The notes under the pieces are model-generated. The model did no database searches, was not told the origin of the DNA, and worked only from the letters and a program-made list of their open reading frames with translations. From NCBI GenBank assembly GCA_050290245.1, contig JBNKHH010000080.1, forward strand, positions 25,231 through 89,230: a DNA stretch of 64,000 bases. The letters are read 5' to 3'. Of the stretch, positions 1 to 8,414 are shown piece by piece. The position numbers and the translations under genes are program-made. Numbering within the stretch: the stretch's first letter is position 1; each line of letters begins with the position of its first letter. This DNA is from JBNKHH01 sp050290245 (GTDB lineage Bacteria > Pseudomonadota > Alphaproteobacteria > Rhodobacterales > Rhodobacteraceae).

Positions 1-595
1 CCGAAAGCGCAAGTACCGCGTCGATGCGCTGCTCGACCAGGATGATCGCCACGCCTGCGTCGCGCAGGGTCTCCACGGTCTCGCGGATAAGCTGGATCAT
101 CGAGGGCTGGAGGCCTTCGGTCGGCTCGTCCAGCAGGAGGACTTTGGGCTCGAGGCACAGGGCGCGCGCCGTTGCCAGCATCTGTTGTTCGCCGCCCGAC
201 AGGGTTTCGGCGCGTTGGTCCAGACGTTCGCGCAATCGCGGGAACATGTCGAGGACGTGCTCGCGCGTCTTGGCCCCCTTTCTGCCTGCCATCAGACCGA
301 TTTCGATGTTCTCTGCGACGCTGAGTTCGGAAAACAGCCGCCGGCCCTGTGGAATATACCCCACCCCCTGACGCGGCACCTCGTGCGCGGGCAGGGCTGA
401 CAGTTCGGTCCCCTCCAGCATGATCCGGCCCGCGGTCAGCGGCAAAAGCCCCATGATCGCCTTCAGCGTGGTAGTTTTGCCCGCGCCATTCCGGCCCAGA
501 AGGCACAGGACCTCGCCCGCGCGCGCCTCGAGGCTCAGGTCATAAAGCACCTGGATTGGCCCGTAGCCGGTGTTGACGCCCTCAAGTCTCAGCAT
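1..595 (-). CDS. LivF-like ABC transporter ATP-binding protein (partial)
   Basis: Cytoplasmic ATPase of a branched-chain amino acid/amide (HAAT) ABC importer. The minus-strand frame opens with MLRLEGVNTGYGPIQVLYDL and shows Walker A (LGRNGAGKTTT), the ABC signature (LSGGEQQML) and Walker B (VLLLDEPTEGL), so it should be catalytically competent. The C-terminus lies beyond the left edge of the window. Its start overlaps the end of the LivG-like gene by 14 bases, placing it last in the visible SBP-LivH-LivM-LivG-LivF order. LivF and UrtE cannot be separated from sequence alone; the neighbouring binding protein argues for an amide-type substrate. Confidence 0.93.
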   Translation of the reverse strand, partial: MLRLEGVNTGYGPIQVLYDLSLEARAGEVLCLLGRNGAGKTTTLKAIMGLLPLTAGRIMLEGTELSALPAHEVPRQGVGYIPQGRRLFSELSVAENIEIGLMAGRKGAKTREHVLDMFPRLRERLDQRAETLSGGEQQMLATARALCLEPKVLLLDEPTEGLQPSMIQLIRETVETLRDAGVAIILVEQRIDAVLALS

Positions 596-1286
596 CACCC
601 GTCCCCAGATAAGCCTCTTGCACCTCGGCATTGGCGCGGATTTCGTCGGGTGTACCGCTGGCCAGCACCTCGCCGGTTTCCAGCACGGTGATGCGGTCGG
701 CCAGTTCCATGACCACGTTCATGTTGTGCTCGATCAAAAGGATGGTGGTTTCGCCCGCAAGCTGTTTGATCAGCGCATTGAAGCCGGCGATTTCGCTCTC
801 GGCCAGACCCTGCGTCGGCTCGTCCAGGATCAGAAGGCGCGGGGATTGGGCGACGCCCATGGCGATTTCCAAAAGGCGCTGGTGGCCGTAAGACAGATCT
901 CCCGCGAGGCTTTCGGCGCGGTCAGCCAGACCGACCCGGTTGAGCGCCGCCAGAACCTTGTCGCGGTGCTGGTCGCGCAGGGCCAGCGCCAGGTTGTCGA
1001 ACAGGGACAGGCGTGCATAGACCGCCGTGATCTGGAACGTATAGGCCATGCCCATCCGTATCCGTTTGTGCGCGGGCAGGGTGGTCACGTCGGTTTTATC
1101 GAACCAGACTTGGCCTTTCGTGGGGAGGATACGCCCGGCGATCATGCCGACCAGCGTGCTCTTGCCCGCGCCGTTCGGGCCGATCAGGGCGTGTACGCGG
1201 CCTGCCTCGACTGTCAGATCGACGTCGTTGACCGCTGTCAGCCCGACGAAGACCTTCGTCAGCCCTTTGGTGCGCAAAAGGCTCAT
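582..1286 (-). CDS. LivG-like ABC transporter ATP-binding protein
   Basis: Second ATPase of the HAAT importer, 234 residues from the chosen ATG. Walker A is IGPNGAGKSTL near residue 38, the signature is LSYGHQRLLE (the degenerate form usual in LivG/UrtD proteins) and Walker B is LLILDEPTQGL. I chose the ATG at 1286 because it overlaps the permease stop as ATGA; an upstream GTG at 1295 would add MAA. The gene is translationally coupled on both sides within the importer operon. Confidence 0.93.
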   Translation of the reverse strand: MSLLRTKGLTKVFVGLTAVNDVDLTVEAGRVHALIGPNGAGKSTLVGMIAGRILPTKGQVWFDKTDVTTLPAHKRIRMGMAYTFQITAVYARLSLFDNLALALRDQHRDKVLAALNRVGLADRAESLAGDLSYGHQRLLEIAMGVAQSPRLLILDEPTQGLAESEIAGFNALIKQLAGETTILLIEHNMNVVMELADRITVLETGEVLASGTPDEIRANAEVQEAYLGTGDAET

Positions 1287-2227
1287 GGCAGCCACCTGAG
1301 CCAGCGTTTCCTGACTTCGCCCATGATCCCCGCGCGGGCAAAAAGCGTAAGCAAGACGAGGACCATTCCGGCGATCAGCATGTAGGCCGAAGTCAGCCCC
1401 GAGGTGTAGTCGATCAGGTAGAACATGAAGAGCGCGCCGACAAATGGGCCAATGGTCGTGCCCGCGCCACCGAGAAGCACCCAGAGGAGCGGGAAGATCG
1501 AGTATTGCACCGAGGTGAAGGTTGCGCCGACATAGCCGAACAAGAGCGCATAGGCCGCCCCTGCCGCGCCCGAGATCGTGCCCGAGATCACCACCGCGAG
1601 GAATTTGTGCCGGAAGACGTCATAGCCCAGCATCCGGGTGCGTTCTTCATTTTCCCGCACCGCGATCAGGACGTGGCCAAAGCGGATCTGCATCATCCGG
1701 GCGGTGATCAGCAGGGCGGCCGAAAACAGGGCCAGCGCGGCATAAAAGCGGATGTCGGGGTTCGACAGGTCCAACCCGGCGATGCTGCGCGCGCCCTGTG
1801 CGATGACAAAACCCTCGTCGCCACGCGTCCAAGTGCCAAAGAAAAGGACCGTCAGGAAGGCCGTCTGCGAGAACATCAGCGTGACGATCATGAAAGCGAC
1901 GCCGATGGTTCTGAGCGCAAGGAGTGCGACCACTGCCGAGAGGGTGGCGGCCGAGACCATGCCGATTGCAAAGGCGGGCAGTGCCGGGATGCCTCCGTGC
2001 TGCATGGCAAGGCCCAGACCATACATACCGGCGCCGAAGAACATGGCGTGGCCGAGGCTGAGGAGGCCTGCATAGCCAAAAAGGACGTTGTAGCCGACCG
2101 CGTAGGTCGCCAGCACAAGGATACGCGCGAGGTTGCCCTGGTGATAGGCGGGCAGAACCAGACCCAGCACTGCAATCAATGCGATCAGGCCAAGGTGCAG
2201 GGCGGCGGATCGGGCGGTCGGGCTCAT
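1283..2227 (-). CDS. LivM-like ABC transporter permease
   Basis: Inner-membrane permease of the HAAT importer, 314 residues with about nine hydrophobic segments. The stretch YNVLFGYAGLLSLGHAMFFG is the typical LivM motif for this family. It overlaps both the LivH-like gene upstream and the LivG-like gene downstream by four bases, so the permeases and ATPases are translated as one unit. Length is normal for the family and nothing looks broken. Confidence 0.92.
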   Translation of the reverse strand: MSPTARSAALHLGLIALIAVLGLVLPAYHQGNLARILVLATYAVGYNVLFGYAGLLSLGHAMFFGAGMYGLGLAMQHGGIPALPAFAIGMVSAATLSAVVALLALRTIGVAFMIVTLMFSQTAFLTVLFFGTWTRGDEGFVIAQGARSIAGLDLSNPDIRFYAALALFSAALLITARMMQIRFGHVLIAVRENEERTRMLGYDVFRHKFLAVVISGTISGAAGAAYALLFGYVGATFTSVQYSIFPLLWVLLGGAGTTIGPFVGALFMFYLIDYTSGLTSAYMLIAGMVLVLLTLFARAGIMGEVRKRWLRWLP

Positions 2228-3150
2228 GCCGGCTTCTTTCCGAACAGACCCTGCGGGCGGAAAACCAGCACGAGGGCGACCAGGAGCGTGGCGATGATCT
2301 TGGCCAGCGTCGGCGAGAAGAACACCGAGATGATCCCGTCGGACATGCCGATCAGGAGGGCGGCGAAGATCGTGCCCCGGATCGAGCCCAGGCCACCGAT
2401 GATCACGACGATAAAACTCAGCAGGAGAGGCTCACCCCCCATCAGGTAGTGCGCCTGTTGGATTGGTACGATCAGCACCGCCGCCATGGCCGCCAGCGCG
2501 GCACCAAGACCAAAAACGAGAGCGTAGACCTTTTCCACGGGGATCGCGAAGGCCAGCGCCGTTTCGCGGTCGAGCTGGGTGGCTCGCATGATCAGTCCAA
2601 AGCGCGAGCGCGACAGGAACAGCCAGAAAGCGACGAGGATCGCAACGGCAGCGGCGATGACAAAGAGCTTGTAGGTCGTGGTCCCGAGGCCCCAGGGATA
2701 GAACAGCGACAGGCCGTTTTCCCCCCATTCGACCCAGGGCAGCGCAATGCGGCTGTTGAACGGAGGGGCGACGGGACGGGCCTCGGGGCCGTACAGCATC
2801 AGCGCCGACTGCTGCATGATGTACAGAAGACCAATCGTGGCAACGATGGTGGATTCCGGGTCGTAATCCAGGTGTTTCAGTACCAGCCAATCCGCCGCGA
2901 CGGCGACGATGCCGGCAATCAGGGGGGCTATGACCAGTGCCGCCACAAAGCCGATCGCCGGATGCGTGCCAAGGCTGGTCGCCACGAACCAGGCCAGCAC
3001 GGCTCCCAGCATGTAGAATTCTCCATGGGCGACGTTGACCACGCGCATCACGCCAAAGACCAGGCTGAGGCCAAGGGCGGTCAGCGCCAGAACCGCCGCT
3101 CCGACCGCGCCTTCCAGAATGGCCAGCATCAAATGCGGTCCAAAATCCAT
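2224..3150 (-). CDS. LivH-like ABC transporter permease
   Basis: Partner permease to LivM, 308 residues, polytopic. The N-terminal region has the LivH pattern GLSLVFGVMRVVNVAHGEFY, and the C-terminal part carries VVIIGGLGSIRGTIFAALLIG, the motif found in this family's coupling region. It lies 133 bases downstream of the binding-protein gene; a strong hairpin sits in that gap. Family identity is clear; the transported compound is inferred from the neighbours only. Confidence 0.92.
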   Translation of the reverse strand: MDFGPHLMLAILEGAVGAAVLALTALGLSLVFGVMRVVNVAHGEFYMLGAVLAWFVATSLGTHPAIGFVAALVIAPLIAGIVAVAADWLVLKHLDYDPESTIVATIGLLYIMQQSALMLYGPEARPVAPPFNSRIALPWVEWGENGLSLFYPWGLGTTTYKLFVIAAAVAILVAFWLFLSRSRFGLIMRATQLDRETALAFAIPVEKVYALVFGLGAALAAMAAVLIVPIQQAHYLMGGEPLLLSFIVVIIGGLGSIRGTIFAALLIGMSDGIISVFFSPTLAKIIATLLVALVLVFRPQGLFGKKPA

Positions 3151-3221
3151 GCCCGATCAAAGGCTCCTTGGCTTCTTGAGGCTATGCCGCCTTCTTCTGT
3201 TCAAAAACACTCTGGGCGGGT

Positions 3222-3243
3222 GCGGGGGGGCAACGCCCCCCGC
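3222..3243 (-). terminator. Hairpin after the binding-protein gene (attenuator-like)
   Basis: An 8-bp GC stem (GCGGGGGG paired with CCCCCCGC, six-base loop) lies about 40 bases past the stop of the solute-binding gene. On the minus strand it is followed by GTGTTTTTG. It may act as a leaky terminator or as a 3' stabiliser that leaves more mRNA for the binding protein than for the permeases. Confidence 0.5.
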
Positions 3244-3283
3244 CCTGTGCGCCTGGGGCTTTGCCCTCGGCACAAGACCTGCC

Positions 3284-4564
3284 TCAGAAGCTCATCGTCG
3301 TATAGTCGACCTCGTCGGGATAAAGCGTATCCTCGATCGAGGTCGTATGGACCTTGACCAGCTTTCCGCCTTCGACCCGGCTGATATACTGTTGGCCGAA
3401 GGTCTGGTGGGTTTTACCGTTGAACAGCTTGGGCCCCTGCGGATGCTCAAAGCCTTCCGGCATCTCGGTCATCGCCTCGACCGCCTCGATCAACGCCTGT
3501 CGGTCGCCGGGGCCGGCATAGCCCGAGGCCTCCATGGCGTTCTTGATGATATAAAGCGTTTCCCAGCAGCCGAACATGTGAGCATAGGTCGATACATCCT
3601 TGGAATCGCTGACAGATGCGCCGTTGGCATCAACACCGACAGCGGCGCGGAAAGCCTTGTCGTACTCGCTCTGGTCGGCCTGCGCGTAGCGCGTGTTGCC
3701 CTCCCAGAAATAGGTGCCGTCAAGGAACTCGAGGCCCGGCGAGGCCAGGTCGACCGCTTCGAGGCTGTCGATGAAGCCGAAGAGTTCGGGTCGCGAGGGG
3801 CCGAAGAATTCGCCCAGTTCCTTTACGAACGTCAGGACGGCCGGGCCGACCATGACGTGGTAGAGCACTTCGGTGTCGCGCGGGATCTGCGGGAAATACT
3901 TGGTGAAGGAGGTTTCAGTTGGCGGGATAGCGATATGCGCCAGGACCTCGCCGCCCTGGGCCTCGATCGCGGCGGTAAAGTAATCGCGGTGATCGTGTCC
4001 GAAGGCAAAGTCGGGGAAGATCATGGTGACCTTCTTGCCGAGGGTCTCGCTGACATAGGGCGCCATGGCCTGAACCTGGCTTTTCACGTCGGTGATGCCG
4101 GGTTGCAGCGTATAGCGATTCAGCGCGCCGGAGGCGACGTGGTGGCCTTCCGAGACGACGAAATAGGGGATCTTCAACTCGCCCGCAGCCGGGGCCGAGC
4201 CATAGACCACGTGGGAAAACAGCGTGCCGAACGCCACGTCACAGCCATGCTGGTTGGCGAATTTCTCTACGACCTCGGCGCCGCGCTTGGGATCGGTGCC
4301 GTCATCCTCGGCGACGATTTCCAGGGGTCGACCGTTGATGCCGCCGGCTGCGTTGATCGCGGCAGCGGCGGCGTCGGTGGTGCGACCGTACCAGCGGCCG
4401 TAGGCGGCGCCTATTCCGGTCTGGTGCTGTTGGAAACCGATGCGGATCGGCTCAGACGACTGGGCCTGCGCAAAGCGCGACACCAGCGGTGTCGTGGCCA
4501 GAAGGCCGCCAGCGGCGGCGCCCTTCAGCAGTGTGCGGCGGCTTGTGAGAAGTTGCTTGGGCAT
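3284..4564 (-). CDS. Periplasmic solute-binding protein of HAAT/urea-amide type
   Basis: Type I periplasmic binding protein, 426 residues, feeding the LivHMGF-like importer. The start at 4564 (MPKQLLTSRRTLLKGAAAGG) has AGGAG upstream and gives a twin-arginine signal peptide; an in-frame upstream methionine would bury it. The mature part opens IRIGFQQHQTGIGAAYGRW and continues AAINAAGGINGRPLEIVAED, the pattern of the urea/short-chain amide branch (Peripla_BP_5-like) and not of LivJ/LivK. This fits the nearby hydantoinase genes: an amide, ureide or cyclic amide is a reasonable guess, but the ligand is not determined. Confidence 0.9.
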   Translation of the reverse strand: MPKQLLTSRRTLLKGAAAGGLLATTPLVSRFAQAQSSEPIRIGFQQHQTGIGAAYGRWYGRTTDAAAAAINAAGGINGRPLEIVAEDDGTDPKRGAEVVEKFANQHGCDVAFGTLFSHVVYGSAPAAGELKIPYFVVSEGHHVASGALNRYTLQPGITDVKSQVQAMAPYVSETLGKKVTMIFPDFAFGHDHRDYFTAAIEAQGGEVLAHIAIPPTETSFTKYFPQIPRDTEVLYHVMVGPAVLTFVKELGEFFGPSRPELFGFIDSLEAVDLASPGLEFLDGTYFWEGNTRYAQADQSEYDKAFRAAVGVDANGASVSDSKDVSTYAHMFGCWETLYIIKNAMEASGYAGPGDRQALIEAVEAMTEMPEGFEHPQGPKLFNGKTHQTFGQQYISRVEGGKLVKVHTTSIEDTLYPDEVDYTTMSF

Positions 4565-4621
4565 CCCGACTCTCCTGTTGGCTGCGTCTTTGTGGGACGC
4601 GTTTATGATAGCGGAATGTTG

Positions 4622-4637
4622 TTTGCATACATGCAAT
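4622..4637. promoter_or_regulatory. GntR-like palindromic operator candidate, site 1
   Basis: TTGCATACATGCAA is a perfect 6-bp inverted repeat around AC, located about 60 bases upstream of the binding-protein start. A 16-base window here matches a window at 6345-6360, upstream of the hydantoinase genes, at 13 of 16 positions. Palindromes of the ATAC type are typical of GntR-family operators. No GntR gene is visible in the window; it could lie left of position 1. Confidence 0.5.
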
Positions 4638-4690
4638 ATGTCCAGATTCTTCTGGTCCGCATTCTCAGTATGCCGATTTTTTCAGCCAGT

Positions 4691-6073
4691 TCACGCCCCT
4701 TTCGGCGCGGCCAACAGCCAAAGACCAAGAAACGTATATGCGATCATGAAGAGCGAGAGAGGCAGGGTTGCGCGGGAGGCGCGGGCGTTGTCGCCGAACA
4801 AGTCCTGCGCGATCCGGTGCGACAGCAGCACCGACCAGACATGGCCAAGGACGACCAACCCGGCCTGGCTGAGCCAGATTGCGCGGACCCAGTCCAAGTG
4901 GTTGAAAAAACCGGTTGTGACGTGGAAGGGTTCGATGCCGAAAAGGTCCGCGCCGATGTCGAGCGGGTCGTTGAATGCCGCCAACGTGTGCTGGATGTTC
5001 ACCAGAAAGGACGTCAGATAGTGGCTCAGGTGATAAACCAGTGCGATCGGCAGGATCGTCAGGGCCAGCCGCCCGAATGCGGTCGGAAAAGCGACATCAG
5101 TCCCGGCAAGGAACAAGCCCGCCCGTACCGTCATGGCAAAGACCGCGATCAAAAGGGCAATGGCTGCGCCAAGGCCGACCAGCGTTTCGCCGATCACCGC
5201 CGAGCGGCCGGGAAACTCAAGCGGGTTCACTCCAATCTGCGCCAGCCACCAGAAGGTCTCGTTGATCCCGTCAAAACTACCCACGGCCAGCAGGGTAAGG
5301 GCAAAGACACCCGCGCCCGCGATCTCGGGCGCGGCCACGACCTGCCAGCCCGGACCGCCAAGCCCGGCCGGGGCGCCCGGTTTCCATGGAGCGAGCCGGG
5401 CATAGGTAGTCATGATTGCGTGCCCAAGTTCGAAATGGCGCAGCCAGGCAGGGCCGAAGACCAGCAGTCCGATCATGGTCAGGCACCAGTAGACGGCGAC
5501 AGCGATGGCCAGCCGCGCGGGGTCGTCCGGTGCGATATCCGCCAGAAGGAATGCGGCGAACGCCAAAAGCAGGATCCACGCAGGCCAAAGCCCCAGCTGT
5601 TCTGGCAGGGGGCGTTGCTTCCACTTCGGTGCGATCAGCCGATAAAGCCCGGTCCACGGGTTCGTCCAGGCCCAAAGGTTGCCCATGAACCCGGACAGGC
5701 TGACCAGCCCGATCCAGCCCAGCGTCCAGAAACTGAGCGGAAGAATGTTCTCAAGCGGTCCATGCGGACCGGCCAGCCCGATTGCGACAAGGGCGGCCAG
5801 AAAAACGAAGGAGCCGACGCTCGTGGCGATGGTCAGCCATTCGGGAGGGCGAATGCCCCTCTGGATGCGCCAGGCGAATAGCCGTTCGATCAGCCGAGCG
5901 GGCAGGGCGAAAAGTGCCACGACGGTAAGGGCCACCACTGCGGCGCCGGAGAAGATATAAACATCGGTCGGCAGCAGCAGGACGAACCCCTGCTCGGAAA
6001 CATGGGCCTGGGCCGCCGCAGGCCAGAGTATCAGGGCGAACAAAGCGATGCGAAGAGCCATGCCGTCAGTCAT
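4691..6073 (-). CDS. Polytopic membrane protein of unknown function (460 aa)
   Basis: The protein begins with a cleavable or anchoring hydrophobic N-terminus ending AAAQAHVSEQG, followed by about ten membrane segments. Conserved-looking features include a His-rich helix (YHLSHYLTSFLVN near residue 344) and Trp/Gly-rich loops (SGFMGNLWAWTNPWTGLY). Similar large membrane proteins are sometimes annotated as fenitrothion hydrolase in databases; I recall this only loosely and do not adopt it. It lies upstream of, and in line with, the solute-binding gene and may share its transcription. The start could also be the second methionine at 6061. Confidence 0.75.
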   Translation of the reverse strand: MTDGMALRIALFALILWPAAAQAHVSEQGFVLLLPTDVYIFSGAAVVALTVVALFALPARLIERLFAWRIQRGIRPPEWLTIATSVGSFVFLAALVAIGLAGPHGPLENILPLSFWTLGWIGLVSLSGFMGNLWAWTNPWTGLYRLIAPKWKQRPLPEQLGLWPAWILLLAFAAFLLADIAPDDPARLAIAVAVYWCLTMIGLLVFGPAWLRHFELGHAIMTTYARLAPWKPGAPAGLGGPGWQVVAAPEIAGAGVFALTLLAVGSFDGINETFWWLAQIGVNPLEFPGRSAVIGETLVGLGAAIALLIAVFAMTVRAGLFLAGTDVAFPTAFGRLALTILPIALVYHLSHYLTSFLVNIQHTLAAFNDPLDIGADLFGIEPFHVTTGFFNHLDWVRAIWLSQAGLVVLGHVWSVLLSHRIAQDLFGDNARASRATLPLSLFMIAYTFLGLWLLAAPKGA

Positions 6074-6344
6074 TCAAAACCGCAGGGCAAAAGCAAGCGC
6101 ATCGAGCCGACGCGGTCTGAATCCATTTACGCTTTGGTAACGGACTGATGCGAATGGTGCGGCTGGTCGCTCGAGCTCTGAACCATGCATCGACGGAAAG
6201 CCGACGTAAAAAATGACAGCCGAATCCTGCGATTAACGGGGGAAACGCCCGTATTTGCCTGCATCGCGCAAATCCGGATTTGCGGCCATACCCAAGGCTG
6301 CCACCGTGAGACCTATTGACAGCGAAAGAGATGCTGACGTTTTA

Positions 6345-6360
6345 TTCGTATACAAGCAAT
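6345..6360. promoter_or_regulatory. GntR-like operator candidate, site 2, in the 304-bp gap before hyuA
   Basis: The window TTCGTATACAAGCAAT matches site 1 at 4622-4637 at 13 of 16 positions. It lies 18 bases before the proposed GTG start of the hydantoinase A gene. A TTGACA hexamer sits at 6316-6321, but no well-spaced -10 box is obvious. Apart from these elements I see no gene in 6074-6377; the reading frame of the downstream gene stays open upstream but lacks coding character. Confidence 0.45.
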
Positions 6361-6377
6361 CAGCGCGGGCGGTGCAA

Positions 6378-8414
6378 GTGTCAGGCGGAAGGATAATCGG
6401 AGTCGATGTCGGGGGAACCTTCACCGACCTGGTTATGGTAGATCGTGATACCGGGGCGCTAAAGATCGCCAAGACACCGACCACATTGGAAAATCAGGCC
6501 TTTGGTGTCTTGAATGCATTGGAACAGGCCGCGGTCGCTCTGCCCGAGGTCGACCTGATCGTCCATGGCACAACCACGACAACCAATGCGGTGTTGGAGC
6601 GCAAGCTGTCTCGTACCGGCCTGATCACCACCAGAGGGTTTCGCGATGTCCTTGAGCTTGGCCGCCGCACGCGGCCGCACCCCTATGGCATGAAGGGTGA
6701 ATTCAGACCGGTCATTCCCCGCGACCTGCGCATCGAGGTGCCCGAGCGCATGGACGCCTCGGGCGAGGTTCTGACCCCGCTCAGCGAACCGGCCATGCTT
6801 GCAGCCGTCAGCGAGCTTTTGGAGAAGGGATGCGAGTCGCTGGTGATCCATTTTCTCCACGCCTATGCTAATCCCGATCATGAAATCCAGGCGGCCCAGA
6901 TTGCGGCGCGGCTTTGGCCAAACGACTATATCACCATGGGTCACAGCCTGTTGTCCGAAACCCGCGAGTTCGAACGCGGCGTCACCGCTGCCGTCAACGC
7001 CAGCGTTCAGCCCCTGCTTGAGCGCTATGTGGCGCGGCTGAGCAACGAGTTGGAAACAAAAGGCTATCGCGGCGATGTTCTGGTGATGAACGGCAACGGT
7101 GGCATGGTTTCGTCACGCCTTGTTGCACGCGAGGCCGCAAAGACCGTCATGTCCGGCCCGGCCTCGGGCGTCATGGCTGCGGCATATACCGGGCGGCTGT
7201 CGGGGCACCAGAACCTTCTGACCTACGACATGGGCGGCACCTCGACTGACGTGGCGTTGATCCGGGGTGGTCACCCGCCGGTGTCCAACGAGATCGAAAT
7301 CGAATATGCCATGCCGATCCACGTCCCCATGGTGGATGTGCGCACCGTCGGGGCTGGGGGCGGTTCGATCGCCAAGGTGACCCCCGCAGGTCTTCTGGAA
7401 ATCGGCCCCGAAAGCGCGGGCGCAGATCCGGGACCGATCTGCTATGGCAGGGGCGGTGCCAAGCCCACGATCTCGGACGCAAATATGCTTCTGGGGCGGT
7501 TGAACCCGGCCAAACTGGCCGTCACCGGAGGCGCCAGCCGGGAGGCCATTTCCGAGGTCTTTGCGCGCGAGCTTGGTGATCCCCTGGGAGTCGATGCACT
7601 TGGAGCCGCAGAAGCGGTGATCCGCGTGGCCAACGCCAAGATGGCAGGCGCGATCCGCATGGTGTCCCTTTCGCTTGGCGCTGATCCGCGTGACTTTGCC
7701 CTTTTCGCGTTTGGCGGGGCCGGCCCGCTCCATGCTGGCGCCCTGGCCAGGGAATTGGGTGTGCCGCGGGTTCTGGTCCCGGCGCGTCCCGGTATCACGA
7801 ACGCACTTGGTTGCGTGGTGGCCGATCTGCGTCACGACTATGTCCGCACGATCAACCAGCCGCTGGACAGCACCGATTTTGAACAACTGCACCAAGTGTT
7901 CGCCGAACAGATCGCTGCGGGTGAGCTCGCTCTGGCGAAGGAAAGCATAACGGTCCAAGACGTTCAGAAAACCTATAGTGTCGACATGCAATTCATGGGG
8001 CAAAGCCATGTCGTTCGCGTTCCGCTCGACACACCGACACCGACGCGGGACGAATTGAAAAAACGCTTTGACAAAGTCTATTGGGACCGGTTCCGCGTCG
8101 AGCTCGAGACGATCCAGGCGCGGATCGTGAATGTGAATTGTTCCGTTATCGGCCTGTCCGATCCTGTCGACCTGTCGATCCTGATTGACAGCGACACGCG
8201 GCAGAAGGTCGCCCGGCCGACCGGGCGCCGGTCTGTCATTTTCGATGGCAAGTCGCACGATACACCCATCTTCTGGCGAGACAGCCTGCCGGTTGACGCA
8301 GAGATCGAAGGGCCGGCGGTGATCGAGCAGATGGATACGACGATCCTCGTCGAGCCGGGCGTCACGGCGCGCGGGGACGAATTTGGCAACCTGGTGCTGG
8401 AGTTTCAGTCATGA
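6378..8414 (+). CDS. Hydantoinase/oxoprolinase family protein, subunit A
   Basis: ATP-dependent cyclic-amidase type subunit (HyuA), 678 residues from a GTG start chosen because homology begins at once (IGVDVGGTFTDLVMVDRDTG); the open frame extends 41 codons further upstream without family sequence and through the operator. Nucleotide-binding motifs are visible: VHGTTTTTNAVLERK, TYDMGGTSTDVALI and FGGAGPLHAGALARELG. The family includes N-methylhydantoinase, 5-oxoprolinase and acetophenone carboxylase; the substrate cannot be told apart here. It overlaps the B subunit by four bases, and the shared operator motif ties it to the adjacent amide-type importer. Confidence 0.9.
   Translation: MSGGRIIGVDVGGTFTDLVMVDRDTGALKIAKTPTTLENQAFGVLNALEQAAVALPEVDLIVHGTTTTTNAVLERKLSRTGLITTRGFRDVLELGRRTRPHPYGMKGEFRPVIPRDLRIEVPERMDASGEVLTPLSEPAMLAAVSELLEKGCESLVIHFLHAYANPDHEIQAAQIAARLWPNDYITMGHSLLSETREFERGVTAAVNASVQPLLERYVARLSNELETKGYRGDVLVMNGNGGMVSSRLVAREAAKTVMSGPASGVMAAAYTGRLSGHQNLLTYDMGGTSTDVALIRGGHPPVSNEIEIEYAMPIHVPMVDVRTVGAGGGSIAKVTPAGLLEIGPESAGADPGPICYGRGGAKPTISDANMLLGRLNPAKLAVTGGASREAISEVFARELGDPLGVDALGAAEAVIRVANAKMAGAIRMVSLSLGADPRDFALFAFGGAGPLHAGALARELGVPRVLVPARPGITNALGCVVADLRHDYVRTINQPLDSTDFEQLHQVFAEQIAAGELALAKESITVQDVQKTYSVDMQFMGQSHVVRVPLDTPTPTRDELKKRFDKVYWDRFRVELETIQARIVNVNCSVIGLSDPVDLSILIDSDTRQKVARPTGRRSVIFDGKSHDTPIFWRDSLPVDAEIEGPAVIEQMDTTILVEPGVTARGDEFGNLVLEFQS

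Noticed and set aside
3035..5881. A plus-strand open frame of almost 950 codons opposite the binding-protein and membrane-protein genes
   Set aside because: It is an antisense shadow: the minus-strand genes have family motifs, signal peptides and ribosome-binding sites, while this frame is rich in Arg, Gly and Asp without any domain. High GC leaves few stops on the opposite strand.
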